Of a stretch of DNA of 64,000 bases, positions 1 to 7,747 are shown one piece after another. Position 1 is the first letter of the stretch. Each line of letters starts with the position of its first letter. The notes below the pieces were generated by a model. That model saw nothing but the letters and a program-made list of their open reading frames with translations, ran no database searches and had not been told where the DNA came from. The translations under genes and the position numbers were made by a program. The DNA is from Longimicrobium terrae (lineage in GTDB: Bacteria > Gemmatimonadota > Gemmatimonadetes > Longimicrobiales > Longimicrobiaceae), in contig NZ_JACHIA010000003.1 of assembly GCF_014202995.1 (NCBI RefSeq), forward strand, positions 372,001-436,000. The letters run 5' to 3'.

Positions 1-82
1 CGCCCTTTGTCGTGGGCGGCGGTTTTCGGCGGAGGCGGGGGGCGCATGCGGGAGGGGCGGTTCTGTCCCGCGGCGGGCGGCG

Positions 83-454
83 AGGCCCCTTCCCCGGCCC
101 CTCCCCGTGCAGACTGCCGGCCGAAGCAGAAACGCGGAGAGGGGAGAACGGCAACTCACCGCGTCGCTGATGGAGGAGGCGCGTGCGGAGAGGGCCCCCT
201 CCCCCCAACCCCCTCCACCCGCTCCGCGGGAGAGGGGGAGCCGTTCGGCGCGGAGGCGGGTTCGGCTCGCGGCCGCGGGCTGTGGCCCTCACCCCGCGTG
301 CTGCGCACGACGACCCTCTCCCACGAACGGATGTGGGAGAGGGAGCACACACCAGAATCTTGCACACTCCAAACGTAGTTGAAGCCGCGAACCGGACGCG
401 ACAGCGTCCGGTTCGGGGCTTGGCGCTGTTTGAGCGGCGGATTCATGCGCTCAA
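83..454 (+). repeat. Composite repeat cluster 1 (C, C', B, A units)
   Basis: The first 675 bases contain no credible gene. From left to right the cluster has a C unit (about 83-148, pyrimidine-rich CCCCTCCCC followed by GGAGAGGGGAGAA), a C' unit (about 185-241), a B unit (284-352; hairpin CCCTCTCCCAC/GTGGGAGAGGG) and an A unit (375-454; GTTGAAGC, then a long GC hairpin, then GAGCGGCGGATTCATGCGCTC). The same units recur at 1729-2042, 8819-9211, 38581-39150 and 55928-56319. Nothing else is recognisable in 455-675. Function unknown; REP/MITE-like by appearance. Confidence 0.75.
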
Positions 455-675
455 CGGAGTTCGCTCCCACGCCTGCACTGCGCCTCCCGCACCGAATCAT
501 CCGCCTTGCCCCACCCTCCCCCATTCATTTCGGAGGAGCGCGGGCCGATGGGGCTGGCCGCAGAGAGCGACGCGGCAGTATCAGCGCCGCGGGCATCCGG
601 AACCCCTGTTCCCGGCGGATGGCGGGATTTGCGGAACGGCGCCCGCCCTGATTTCACCCGCGGAACGCTTTCAGA

Positions 676-1611
676 ATGACCAGTCTGTGCCGGCTGCGCC
701 CTCCTGGCGCGCCGACCCTCGTGAATGACCTTGCCGGCCCCGTGCTGCTGGACGACCGGCTGCGCGCGGTGCTTTCGCCGGACGCGCGGCTCCTTTCGCT
801 GTACGATCGCGCCGTGTTCTGCGAGGGCCCCGTGTGGTGGCCCGCGCGCAACGTGCTGGTGTGGAGCGACATCGAAGGGCGCCGCGTAATGGCGTGGCAC
901 CCCGACGGCTGCGTGAACGTGCTGATCGACGCCACGCCCTTCATCAACGGAAACGCGGTGGACCACGACGGCACGCTGCTGCACTGCGAGCACGGCCGCC
1001 GCGCCATCAGCTGGTGGCCGGGTACGGGGCCGCCGGTGATCATGGCCGCGCATTACGAGGGACGCCGCCTGAACTCGCCCAACGACCTGGTGGTGGCGCG
1101 CGACGGGGCGATCTGGTTCACCGATCCCACGTTCGGCATCCGCAATCCCGCGCAGGGCTGCCCGGCCGAGCCGGAGCTGCCGCACCGGAGCGTGTACCGC
1201 TACGACCGGCGTACCGAGACGCTGACCCGCATGGCCGACCTGGAGCAGCCGAACGGGCTGGCCTTTTCGCCGGACGGCGGCACGCTGTACGTGTCCGACA
1301 CCGCGGACGGAAGCGGCGGCCACACGCACGAGATCTACGCGTTCGACGTGGGCGCGGACGGCACGCTGAGCCGCAAGCGCATCTTTCGGGTGGTGGAGCC
1401 GGGCGTCCCCGACGGCTTCTGCGTGGATGCGCGGGGATGGATCTGGTCCAGCTCCGGCGATTCGGTGCAGGTGTTTTCGGCGGCGGGCGAGCCGCTCGGC
1501 AGGATTCCCACGCCGCACACCTGCTCCAACTGCGCGTTCGGCGGGGTGGATGGACGGCGCCTGTTCATCACCGGCGAGGAAAGCCTCTGGGCCATCGACC
1601 TGATCGGATGA
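676..1611 (+). CDS. SMP-30/gluconolactonase/LRE-family hydrolase
   Basis: A 311-residue six-bladed-propeller lactonase or ester hydrolase of the SMP-30/gluconolactonase family. The family's metal ligands are visible: a Glu in FCEGPVW (about residue 50), an Asn in NSPNDLVV (about 138) and an Asp in YVSDT (about 210). Between them is the typical WFTDPTFG blade segment. There is no signal peptide, so it is probably cytoplasmic. The family hydrolyses sugar-acid lactones or other small esters; the substrate cannot be read from the sequence. The start used is ATG 676, but no clear ribosome-binding site precedes it, and GTG 721 is in frame. It stands alone between two repeat clusters. Confidence 0.88.
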   Translation: MTSLCRLRPPGAPTLVNDLAGPVLLDDRLRAVLSPDARLLSLYDRAVFCEGPVWWPARNVLVWSDIEGRRVMAWHPDGCVNVLIDATPFINGNAVDHDGTLLHCEHGRRAISWWPGTGPPVIMAAHYEGRRLNSPNDLVVARDGAIWFTDPTFGIRNPAQGCPAEPELPHRSVYRYDRRTETLTRMADLEQPNGLAFSPDGGTLYVSDTADGSGGHTHEIYAFDVGADGTLSRKRIFRVVEPGVPDGFCVDARGWIWSSSGDSVQVFSAAGEPLGRIPTPHTCSNCAFGGVDGRRLFITGEESLWAIDLIG

Positions 1612-1728
1612 ACCGCGCGGAACGCGTGCGCGGAATCGGATGATCAGATGTCGGCGCCCGGTTGATGCTCTGGTCGGGTGGATGATCTGAGGCGGTTCGG
1701 CGCGGCACCGGCCGCCCGCCGGCTGGGA

Positions 1729-2042
1729 GCCCTCACCCCGCGTGCTGCGCACGACGACCCTCTCCCACGAACGGATGTGGGAGAGGGAGCACACCCCAGG
1801 AGCGTGCGTTCCGGATGGTTCGGCGCGTCCGACGCCATGAGGCCCCTCCCCCGGCCCCTCCCCGTGCAAACTGCCGCACGGAGAGGGGAGAATTCACGCC
1901 GTACTTCCGGCCGCGATGCAGTTGAAGCCCCGAACGGCGCCTGTGGGCGCCGTGTCGGGGCTTTCCGCTTTTGGAGCGGCGGATTTATTCGCTCTCGGGA
2001 GGCGGAGGGTGGGCGAGTAGTACGAGCCCGGGTGGGGGCCGC
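1729..2042 (+). repeat. Composite repeat cluster 2 (B, C, A, D' units)
   Basis: The gene-free stretch 1612-2341 is filled by repeat units: B (1729-1795), C (1841-1892), A (1917-1995) and an inverted, hairpin-less D (2001-2042, reading GAGGGTGGGCGAGTAGTAC and on to GGGGGCC). The A unit here has an almost perfect stem of AAGCCCCGA-ACGGCGC with GGCGCCG-TCGGGGCTT. From 2043 to 2341 I see only a small GAAAATC/GATTTTC inverted repeat near 2097-2123 and the upstream region of the short gene at 2342. Confidence 0.75.
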
Positions 2043-2341
2043 CCCCGCGCCTCGCCATCTCCCGGTGTCGCGTTTCCGGACGCGGCCGTGCTGTACGAAA
2101 ATCCGACAGAATCGCGATTTTCCCAGCATCCATGCGGGATTCCGGCGCTTCCCCGGATCGGCGTGTACGGAATCCGCACAACTTCCGGTCATCCCCCGAA
2201 ACTGCTCCGACCCCGCAAACCGCTTCACAGCAACCACTTACAGGAGAACGCGAATCGGGTACGCCGTTCGCCTTAGGAGGCGCCGTGACCCGCGGCGATG
2301 TGCCGCCGCACGGAAGCCAACGCAACGCAGGAGACACCCCG

Positions 2342-2443
2342 ATGAGCAAGCACCAGAAGACCGCCGCCGTCCGCACCGCGCTGCAGGCCCTTACCGCGAC
2401 CATGACCTGCGTCGCCGCCGCGTACGCCGGCCTGCTGCTCTGA
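2342..2443 (+). CDS. Small 33-residue membrane peptide
   Basis: A short reading frame encoding a basic head (MSKHQKTAAVR) and a hydrophobic tail (about residues 14-33, ending AAYAGLLL) that could form one membrane helix. A GCAGGAGA purine stretch lies about 9 bases before ATG 2342, which favours this start over longer in-frame versions beginning near 2132 with a non-protein-like, Pro/Ser-rich leader. It sits about 110 bases before the HD-GYP regulator in the same direction. No family is recognised. It could be a small membrane protein of unknown role, or not translated at all. Confidence 0.45.
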   Translation: MSKHQKTAAVRTALQALTATMTCVAAAYAGLLL

Positions 2444-2549
2444 TCCGCCGCGGCAGGACGGCCCCGCGCACCGCACGCGCGCCGCTGTCCCGCACGCAGC
2501 CCCTTCATTGGACCCGACCGCCCTTCCGGCACCTTCACCAGACCCGATC

Positions 2550-3563
2550 ATGATGTTCACCGGACGCATCCTCGTCGTCAGCGACCGCCCCGAAGTCGTG
2601 GACGAGCTGGCCCCCATCATCCGCAACGCCAAGCACCTGGCGAGCGTGGTGCCGGACGGCGGGCAGGCCATGCAGGTGCTGGAGGAAGGCCTGGTTCCGG
2701 ACGTGATGATCACCGACCTGGGCTGCGAGCGGTCGTTTGAGGAAATCGGCTACATGCGCCGCTTTCGCGACCTGAACCGCGCCGGCTGCCACATCGTGGT
2801 CACCGAGCCGGGCGCGCCGTTCAGCGGCCGCGGCATGCTGGGCGACGACCGCTTTTCGGTGATGCAGAGGCCTTTTGACGCGGAGACGGTGCGGGTGCAG
2901 ATCGACGAAGCGGTCAGCCGCGTGGAGCGCGAGATCAGCGCGCTGCGGTCTGAGACGTGGCGCTCCATGGACCGGCTGCGGCGCGAAGTGAGTGACGCGC
3001 GCGCCGAGATGATCCAGGCGCTGGCGCTCACCATCGCCGCGCGCGACCGGTACATGTACGGCCACTGCCAACGCGTGGCGGACATGTGCGACAAGATGGC
3101 CATCGTCCTCAAGCTGTCCGACGAGAAGCGGCGCCTGCTGGAATCGGCCGCGCAGCTGCACGAAATCGGCAAGATCTCGGTGCCCATCGAGCTGCTGCAG
3201 AAGACCGAGCCGCTGAACCCCGAGGAGCTGCAGACCATTCGCGCGCACGCCAGCGTCGGCGCCGAGATCGTGCGCGGGGTGCCGTCGCTGCAGCCGCTGG
3301 CGCCGCTGATTGAGCACCAGGGCACCAACCACGAGGAGCTGTGCGCGCAGGTGCCGCCCACCGCGCCGGAACACCTGCTGATCGCGGTGCTGCGCGTGGT
3401 GGACGCGTGGGACGCCATGACGTCGGAGCGCTCGTACCGCGGCGCCATGCCGCGCGAATACTGGGAGCCGTTCCTGCGCAACGGGGCGGGCACGCGCTTT
3501 CACCCGGCGGTCGTCAGCGCGCTCTTCCGCGTGCTGGGCGAAGACGAGCAGATCGACAGCTGA
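2550..3563 (+). CDS. Response regulator with degenerate HD-GYP domain
   Basis: A 337-residue protein with a receiver domain (residues about 4-120) and an HD-GYP-like C-terminal domain (about 150-335). The receiver keeps the phospho-acceptor Asp in DVMITDLG, but the usual conserved Lys before the Pro-Phe motif is Arg (MQRPF). In the output domain the HD motif reads HEIGK, HASVGAEI is present, and VDAWDAMTSERSYR matches the family well. The GYP signature itself is absent: after IEH comes QGTNHEELC. Cyclic-di-GMP hydrolysis is therefore doubtful; a binding or protein-interaction role is possible. ATG 2550 (or 2553) is preferred to an upstream TTG at 2508. A strong hairpin terminator follows. Confidence 0.85.
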   Translation: MMFTGRILVVSDRPEVVDELAPIIRNAKHLASVVPDGGQAMQVLEEGLVPDVMITDLGCERSFEEIGYMRRFRDLNRAGCHIVVTEPGAPFSGRGMLGDDRFSVMQRPFDAETVRVQIDEAVSRVEREISALRSETWRSMDRLRREVSDARAEMIQALALTIAARDRYMYGHCQRVADMCDKMAIVLKLSDEKRRLLESAAQLHEIGKISVPIELLQKTEPLNPEELQTIRAHASVGAEIVRGVPSLQPLAPLIEHQGTNHEELCAQVPPTAPEHLLIAVLRVVDAWDAMTSERSYRGAMPREYWEPFLRNGAGTRFHPAVVSALFRVLGEDEQIDS

Positions 3564-3608
3564 CCGGTTCGAATCCCGCATGCAGCCAGGGCGTTCCGCC
3601 TTGAACGG

Positions 3609-3643
3609 AAAGAGCCCCGCGCCATCCCGGCGCGGGGCTCTTC
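3609..3643 (+). terminator. Rho-independent-type terminator
   Basis: A 13-bp GC-rich stem (AGAGCCCCGCGCC paired with GGCGCGGGGCTCT) with a 5-base loop, followed by TTCTG. It ends transcription of the HD-GYP gene 48 bases upstream. Confidence 0.7.
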
Positions 3644-3678
3644 TGCGTCTGGTTCCGTGCGACGGGCGGGCTCCACGG

Positions 3679-3741
3679 CGGCCCCCACCCGGGCCGGCAC
3701 CACCGGCCCACCCTCCCCCAAAAAAGACTGGGGGAGGGTTG
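3679..3741 (+). repeat. Repeat family D, complete unit
   Basis: The unit begins GGCGGCCCCCACCCGGG and ends in a hairpin CCCTCCCCC/GGGGGAGGG around an A-rich loop (AAAAAAGACT). Full copies occur at 38971-39036 (inverted) and 55928-55993, and partial inverted copies at 2001 and 9170. It lies between a terminator and the 3' end of the convergent DinB-like gene; the rest of 3742-3886 shows nothing. Confidence 0.75.
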
Positions 3742-3886
3742 GGCACGTGCGGAGAGATCGGTGCGGGAAGCGAAGATCCGCGCGTGGGGGGCTTGGTGTC
3801 GCTGACCTCGCCAGGTCTCGAACCCGGCCCGCCACAACCGCTTGGCGAACGTCCCACCCTCACGCAATCCGACGGGCACAGCCGAA

Positions 3887-4405
3887 TCAATCGGCGGCGA
3901 GGCCGCGGACGATGCGGGCGGTGGTGACGGCTTGGCCGGTGTGGCGCTGCGTGTGCTCCGCGGCGTGAAACAGCAGGCCGAGCACGTTGCTGGGAAGCTG
4001 CCTGCGCCCGATGCCGCGTGGCTCCAGCAGGCTGTCCACCGGCGTGGCGCGGATCTGGGCCAGCGCGCGCTCCACCTGCGCATCGAAGCGCGCCAGCAGC
4101 GTGGCCGCGTCCAGCGGCGGGTTGCCCGGCTCCTGCTCCGCCGCCAGATAGGCGAACTGCTCCGGCGAAAGCGCCTCGCCGCGGGCGTACGCCAGCAGGC
4201 GGTCCAGGCTCCCCGCCGCGTGCGCGATGTGGAATCCCACCGACGCCGCGCCGCCCGGCCTGGCCCACAGCATCTCCGCCGACAGCCCCTCCGCAGCACG
4301 CCGCACGTCCTCCGCCGCGCCGATCAGGGCGTGCGCCGCCGGCATCAACAGCGGCTCTACACCCGGCACCGGCCCCCGCATCCACGCTTCCGGCTGCTGC
4401 TCCAT
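3887..4405 (-). CDS. DinB-family (DinB-like four-helix) protein
   Basis: A 172-residue protein of the DinB/YfiT-like fold, a four-helix bundle that binds a divalent metal through three His residues. Two conserved segments are seen: GFHIAHAAGSLDRLLAYARG (about residues 57-76) and HAAEHTQRHTGQA (about 148-160), which supply the expected His ligands. Members include thiol-dependent transferases, but most have no assigned reaction. ATG 4405 is supported by AGGGGA about 8 bases upstream on the minus strand. It faces the HD-GYP gene convergently and appears monocistronic. Confidence 0.82.
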   Translation of the reverse strand: MEQQPEAWMRGPVPGVEPLLMPAAHALIGAAEDVRRAAEGLSAEMLWARPGGAASVGFHIAHAAGSLDRLLAYARGEALSPEQFAYLAAEQEPGNPPLDAATLLARFDAQVERALAQIRATPVDSLLEPRGIGRRQLPSNVLGLLFHAAEHTQRHTGQAVTTARIVRGLAAD

Positions 4406-4588
4406 CGATCATTCCCCTGATGTCATCCCGAAAACCCCGCCCGCGACGAATCATCGCGCACACCACATCCGCCCCAAACGCACATCCCCGCCCCGCCCCG
4501 CACACATCACGGGAAATCCGCGATTCTTCGCCGTACCATCTCCGCCCCGCCACGGCACTTCGCTGACCCGCGCGGGACCCGCGGCCAC

Positions 4589-4651
4589 AGTCCACGCAGG
4601 TGGACTTCGTGCTGCTCCAGCGGCGAATTCATTCGCTCCTGGAGGCGGACC
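4589..4651 (+). repeat. Repeat family E, stand-alone unit
   Basis: The unit starts with a small hairpin (GTCCACGCAGGTGGAC) and continues with CAGCGGCGAATTCATTCGCT framed by CTCCAG/CTCCTGGAG. A near-identical copy is at 62160-62222 and an inverted one at 38581-38645. It lies in the divergent gap 4406-4955 between the DinB-like gene and the iron operon. The remainder of the gap up to 4870 is relatively AT-rich and shows no gene. Confidence 0.7.
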
Positions 4652-4874
4652 GCGCCGCGAAATCATCGATTGAGACCGGAATTCCAGCGGCGCGCCCCGC
4701 TCTTCCATCATATCACGCCCGCCATCCTCCCGCGATCCCGATCCATCCGCGCCACACAGGTCCCGCGGACACGCGAATCCAGCGCTTCCCCTCACCAATC
4801 AGCCAATCTCCCGCGCGCCAGATCCAGAATTCCCGCCAGCAACAGGCGTATCAGAATTTCATCATCAACCATGC

Positions 4875-4903
4875 TTGACACCCTCAACATACGATCCTAC
4901 TTT
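4875..4903 (+). promoter_or_regulatory. Putative sigma70-type promoter of the iron operon
   Basis: A perfect TTGACA (4875-4880) is followed after 17 bases by TACTTT (4898-4903), a fair -10 hexamer. Transcription would begin just before or inside the palindrome at 4915-4931, so a repressor bound there would block the promoter. The -10 match is only partial, hence moderate confidence. Confidence 0.5.
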
Positions 4904-4914
4904 CTCCAGAGTTG

Positions 4915-4931
4915 TTGAGAATGATTCTCAA
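4915..4931. promoter_or_regulatory. Fur-box-like operator
   Basis: TTGAGAATGATTCTCAA is a perfect 8-1-8 palindrome closely matching the Fur-family consensus (TGATAATnATTATCA core). It lies directly downstream of the TTGACA promoter and 24 bases before the GTG start of the HmuY-like gene. The position and symmetry indicate iron-dependent repression by a Fur-family regulator; the regulator gene itself is not in this window. Confidence 0.75.
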
Positions 4932-4955
4932 ACTCAGAAACAATGGAGTACTCTC

Positions 4956-5558
4956 GTGACGCGATCCGGCCTGCGCTGCTGGTCTCTTTTCTCCGCCGCC
5001 ACCCTGGTCCTGATGGGCGCGTGCAGTGACAACGGCCCCACCGAGCCCGCCGTGGATCCCGGCGCCAGCATGACGGTGGATGCCTCGCACGCCACCAACT
5101 GGGCGCTCGTGGACCTGGGCACCCCCGCTGCCGTGGTCACCGCCGCCGACCCGGCCACCTCCACCGCGTGGGACCTGGCGTTCAAGGCCACCGGGCTCAT
5201 GCTCAACGGCGGCACCGCGGGCCCCGGCGGCATGACCGGCTACTGCATCTGCCAGAACGCGGGCGCCACCAACGACCAGATCCGCGCCATGACGCCGGCC
5301 GGCGAGGCCGCCGACTTCGACGCCGTGACCGCCGCGCAGATCCCGGCCGCCGCCTCCGCGTGGAGCGCCACCGTGTTCGACACCAGCAAGTGGTACAAGT
5401 ACAACCTCACCGGCGCCGACCATCAGGTGTGGCCCACCCACGACGTCTATCTCATCCGCCGCGGCAACGAGGTCTACAAGCTCCAGGTGACCGGCTACTA
5501 CGGCCCCGCGGGCGAAACGCGCCGCATCTCCTTCCGCTACGCCAAGCTGGCCGGATGA
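4956..5558 (+). CDS. HmuY-like heme-binding lipoprotein
   Basis: A 200-residue exported lipoprotein: the signal sequence ends in LMGAC (Cys23), followed by a Ser/Thr/Pro linker. The body has the HmuY-family layout, with WALVDLG, TSTAWDLAF, a central variable loop, WYKYN, then VYLIRRGNEVYKLQVTGYYG and RRISFRYAKL at the C-terminus. HmuY proteins of Bacteroidota bind heme at the cell surface and pass it to a TonB receptor. A CIC motif (about residue 91) is an oddity. GTG 4956 is chosen because GGAG lies 8 bases before it and it gives a clean signal peptide. The stop overlaps the next gene's ATG (ATGA), implying coupled translation. Confidence 0.8.
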   Translation: MTRSGLRCWSLFSAATLVLMGACSDNGPTEPAVDPGASMTVDASHATNWALVDLGTPAAVVTAADPATSTAWDLAFKATGLMLNGGTAGPGGMTGYCICQNAGATNDQIRAMTPAGEAADFDAVTAAQIPAAASAWSATVFDTSKWYKYNLTGADHQVWPTHDVYLIRRGNEVYKLQVTGYYGPAGETRRISFRYAKLAG

Positions 5559-7693
5559 TCACTCCCCCATCGCGCATCGTGCGGGCGCTGGCCGCCGCCT
5601 GGGTGGCTGCCGCGCTCACGGCGGGCGGGCTGGCCGCGCAGACCGCGCACCGGCTGGACGGACGGGTGACCGAAGCGGGCTCCGACGCCCCGCTGCCGGG
5701 CGCCGCCGTGCAGGCCGACGGCCCCGTCCGCCTGACGGCCACCACGGACGCGGAAGGCCGCTGGTCCATTGCCGGGGTGCCCGCCGGCCGCTACGTCGTC
5801 CGCGTGCGCCGCATGGGGTTCGTGGAGCGCACGGCCGCGATGGACGTCCCCGCCGCCGCGCCGCTCACGCTGGCGCTGAGCGCGGGCGCGCTTCCGCTCA
5901 ACACCGTGGTGGTCACCGCCAGCCGCCGCCTTCAGCGGCTGGCAGACGTCCCGGTCACCACGGAAGTCATCACCCGCGCGGACATCGAGCAGGCGGGCGT
6001 GTCGGACCTGTCCGCCGTGCTCACGAGCCGCCTGGGCATCCAGCTGGAAGGCGGCCACCCCGCGGGCGAAGGCGTGATGCTGCAGGGGCTGAGCTCCGAG
6101 CGCGTGCTGATCCTGATGGACGGCCAGCCGATGGTCGGACGGATCAGCGGGCAGATCGACCTGTCGCGCATTCCCGCGTCCATGGTCGAACGCGTGGAAG
6201 TGGTGAAGGGGCCGCAGTCCGCGCTGTACGGATCGGAGGCGATGGGGGGCGTGGTGAACGTCATCACCCGCCGCGCGGCGCCCGGCCGGTGGGACGCGGG
6301 CGTGGAGGTGACGGCGGGCACGCAGGGCCGCGCGGACGTCAACGGCTCCGCGCGCGGCACGCTGGGGCGGGTGAAGTACGTGGCCGACCTGGGCCGCCGG
6401 TCCACCGAGCTGACGCCCGGCCGCTCGGAAACGCAGGACGCGCTGGCGGAGCGGCTGGATGGAATGCTGCGCCTGGAGTGGGCGGCGGACAGCACGCTGC
6501 GGATGGAAACGTCCGCCATCGTCCTGGATGAACGGCAGCGGTGGCGCGGCGGACCGCTGTACCAGTTCGCGGACAACCGCCAGTGGAGCGCGCGCGCCGG
6601 CGCGGAGTGGACGCGCGGCGGCAATCGCGTGGCGCCCGCCCTGTACATCAGCGAGTTCCAGCACCTGGCCCGCGCGGCGACCGGCGCGTCCCCCGTGGAA
6701 GGCTCGGGAGACACCGAATCGCAGCGGATGATGGAGGGCGAGCTCCTCTTCGGCCGCACGTGGGGCGCCAGCGCGCTGGATGCCGGCGTGGAAGCGCGCC
6801 GCGAGGAAATCGACAGCGACCGCGTGGTGGGAAGGAACCGCGCGATGCACTCGGTGGAGCCGTTCGCCCAGACGACGTTCGCGTTCGGCGCGTGGCAACT
6901 CGTCCCCGGCGCGCGGATGACGTGGAGCGAGCAGTGGGGCACGCACTTTACGCCGCGGCTGGCCGCCATGGTGCGCCCCATCCCCTCGCTGGCGCTGCGC
7001 GGATCGGTAGGACGGGGATTCCGCGCCCCGGCGTTCAAGGAGCTCTACATGAACTTCCTGAACCTGGGCGCGGGCACCGGATACACGGTGCAGGGCAACC
7101 CGGACCTGCGCCCGGAAACCTCGTCCAACGCCACGTTCGGCGCGGAGTGGGCGACGGGGCCGGCGTACCTGCGCGGGCAGGTGTTCTACAACCGCTTCAG
7201 CAACTTCATCGAGACCGCACTGGCGGGGGATTCCAGCGGGATCACCGTCTACACGTACGATAACGTGGCGGACGGATTCACCCGCGGCGCGGAGTTGGAG
7301 GCCGGCGCCACGCGCGGACGGCTGCGCACGGAGATCGGCTACGGCTACCTGGCCACGCGCGACGAGGCCACCGGCGCGGAACTGCTGGGCCGGCCCGCGC
7401 ACTCCGGCCGCCTGTCGCTGGACTACACCACGCGCTTCGGCCCGCGCGCGGGAGTGACGGCGGTCTACACGGGACGCACGCCGGTGCAGCGCGACTCGGC
7501 CGGCGTCGTGAGCATGCGCGAAGGCTTTCCGCGGCTGGACGCGCGGATCGCGCAGAAGCTGCCGCGCGGGCTGGAGTTTTCGCTCGGCGTGCGCAACCTG
7601 ACCGGCGCGGGCCCGGCGGACTGGCCCGGCTACACGGGCCGCCATGTCTACGCCGGCATCGGCTGGCGGACGTCGGAAAGCCTTGTTCGATAA
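5555..7693 (+). CDS. TonB-dependent outer-membrane receptor (heme/siderophore type)
   Basis: A 712-residue outer-membrane receptor. It has a signal peptide (to about residue 27, GLAAQ), a CarboxypepD_reg-like beta domain (about 30-100), a plug domain (about 120-240: VPVTTEVITRADIEQAG, ILMDGQPMVGR, VEVVKGPQSALYGSEAMGG) and a beta-barrel with the family landmarks GRGFRAPAFKELY and, near the end, FSLGVRNLTG. It moves a scarce ligand across the outer membrane using TonB/ExbBD energy. The overlap with the HmuY-like gene and the Fur-like box upstream suggest heme or another iron-tetrapyrrole as ligand, by analogy with HmuR. The ligand is an inference. Confidence 0.9.
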   Translation: MITPPSRIVRALAAAWVAAALTAGGLAAQTAHRLDGRVTEAGSDAPLPGAAVQADGPVRLTATTDAEGRWSIAGVPAGRYVVRVRRMGFVERTAAMDVPAAAPLTLALSAGALPLNTVVVTASRRLQRLADVPVTTEVITRADIEQAGVSDLSAVLTSRLGIQLEGGHPAGEGVMLQGLSSERVLILMDGQPMVGRISGQIDLSRIPASMVERVEVVKGPQSALYGSEAMGGVVNVITRRAAPGRWDAGVEVTAGTQGRADVNGSARGTLGRVKYVADLGRRSTELTPGRSETQDALAERLDGMLRLEWAADSTLRMETSAIVLDERQRWRGGPLYQFADNRQWSARAGAEWTRGGNRVAPALYISEFQHLARAATGASPVEGSGDTESQRMMEGELLFGRTWGASALDAGVEARREEIDSDRVVGRNRAMHSVEPFAQTTFAFGAWQLVPGARMTWSEQWGTHFTPRLAAMVRPIPSLALRGSVGRGFRAPAFKELYMNFLNLGAGTGYTVQGNPDLRPETSSNATFGAEWATGPAYLRGQVFYNRFSNFIETALAGDSSGITVYTYDNVADGFTRGAELEAGATRGRLRTEIGYGYLATRDEATGAELLGRPAHSGRLSLDYTTRFGPRAGVTAVYTGRTPVQRDSAGVVSMREGFPRLDARIAQKLPRGLEFSLGVRNLTGAGPADWPGYTGRHVYAGIGWRTSESLVR

Positions 7694-7747
7694 CGAACTG
7701 CATCGGCCCGGAGTGCTTCCGGGCTTCATTCACCATGGAGATTTGAC

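Noticed and set aside
375-454. A-family units as integron attC sites, because they begin GTTGAAG.
   Set aside because: The start does not fit GTTRRRY, the matching RYYYAAC end is missing and there is no integrase or cassette layout.
451-1869. A 472-residue minus-strand frame across the SMP-30 gene and two repeat clusters.
   Set aside because: It reads through repeats and opposite a well supported gene; its composition is unlike a protein.
2132-2443. A 103-residue version of the small gene at 2342.
   Set aside because: The extra 70 residues are Pro/Ser/Arg-rich and read through an upstream region without a ribosome-binding site; the ATG at 2342 has one.
3565-3600. tRNA T-loop-like string GGTTCGAATCCCGC after the HD-GYP gene, suggesting a tRNA 3' end or an attachment site.
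   Set aside because: The bases around it do not form the T-stem, and no acceptor, D or anticodon arm is found upstream; the sequence runs through the end of a coding gene.
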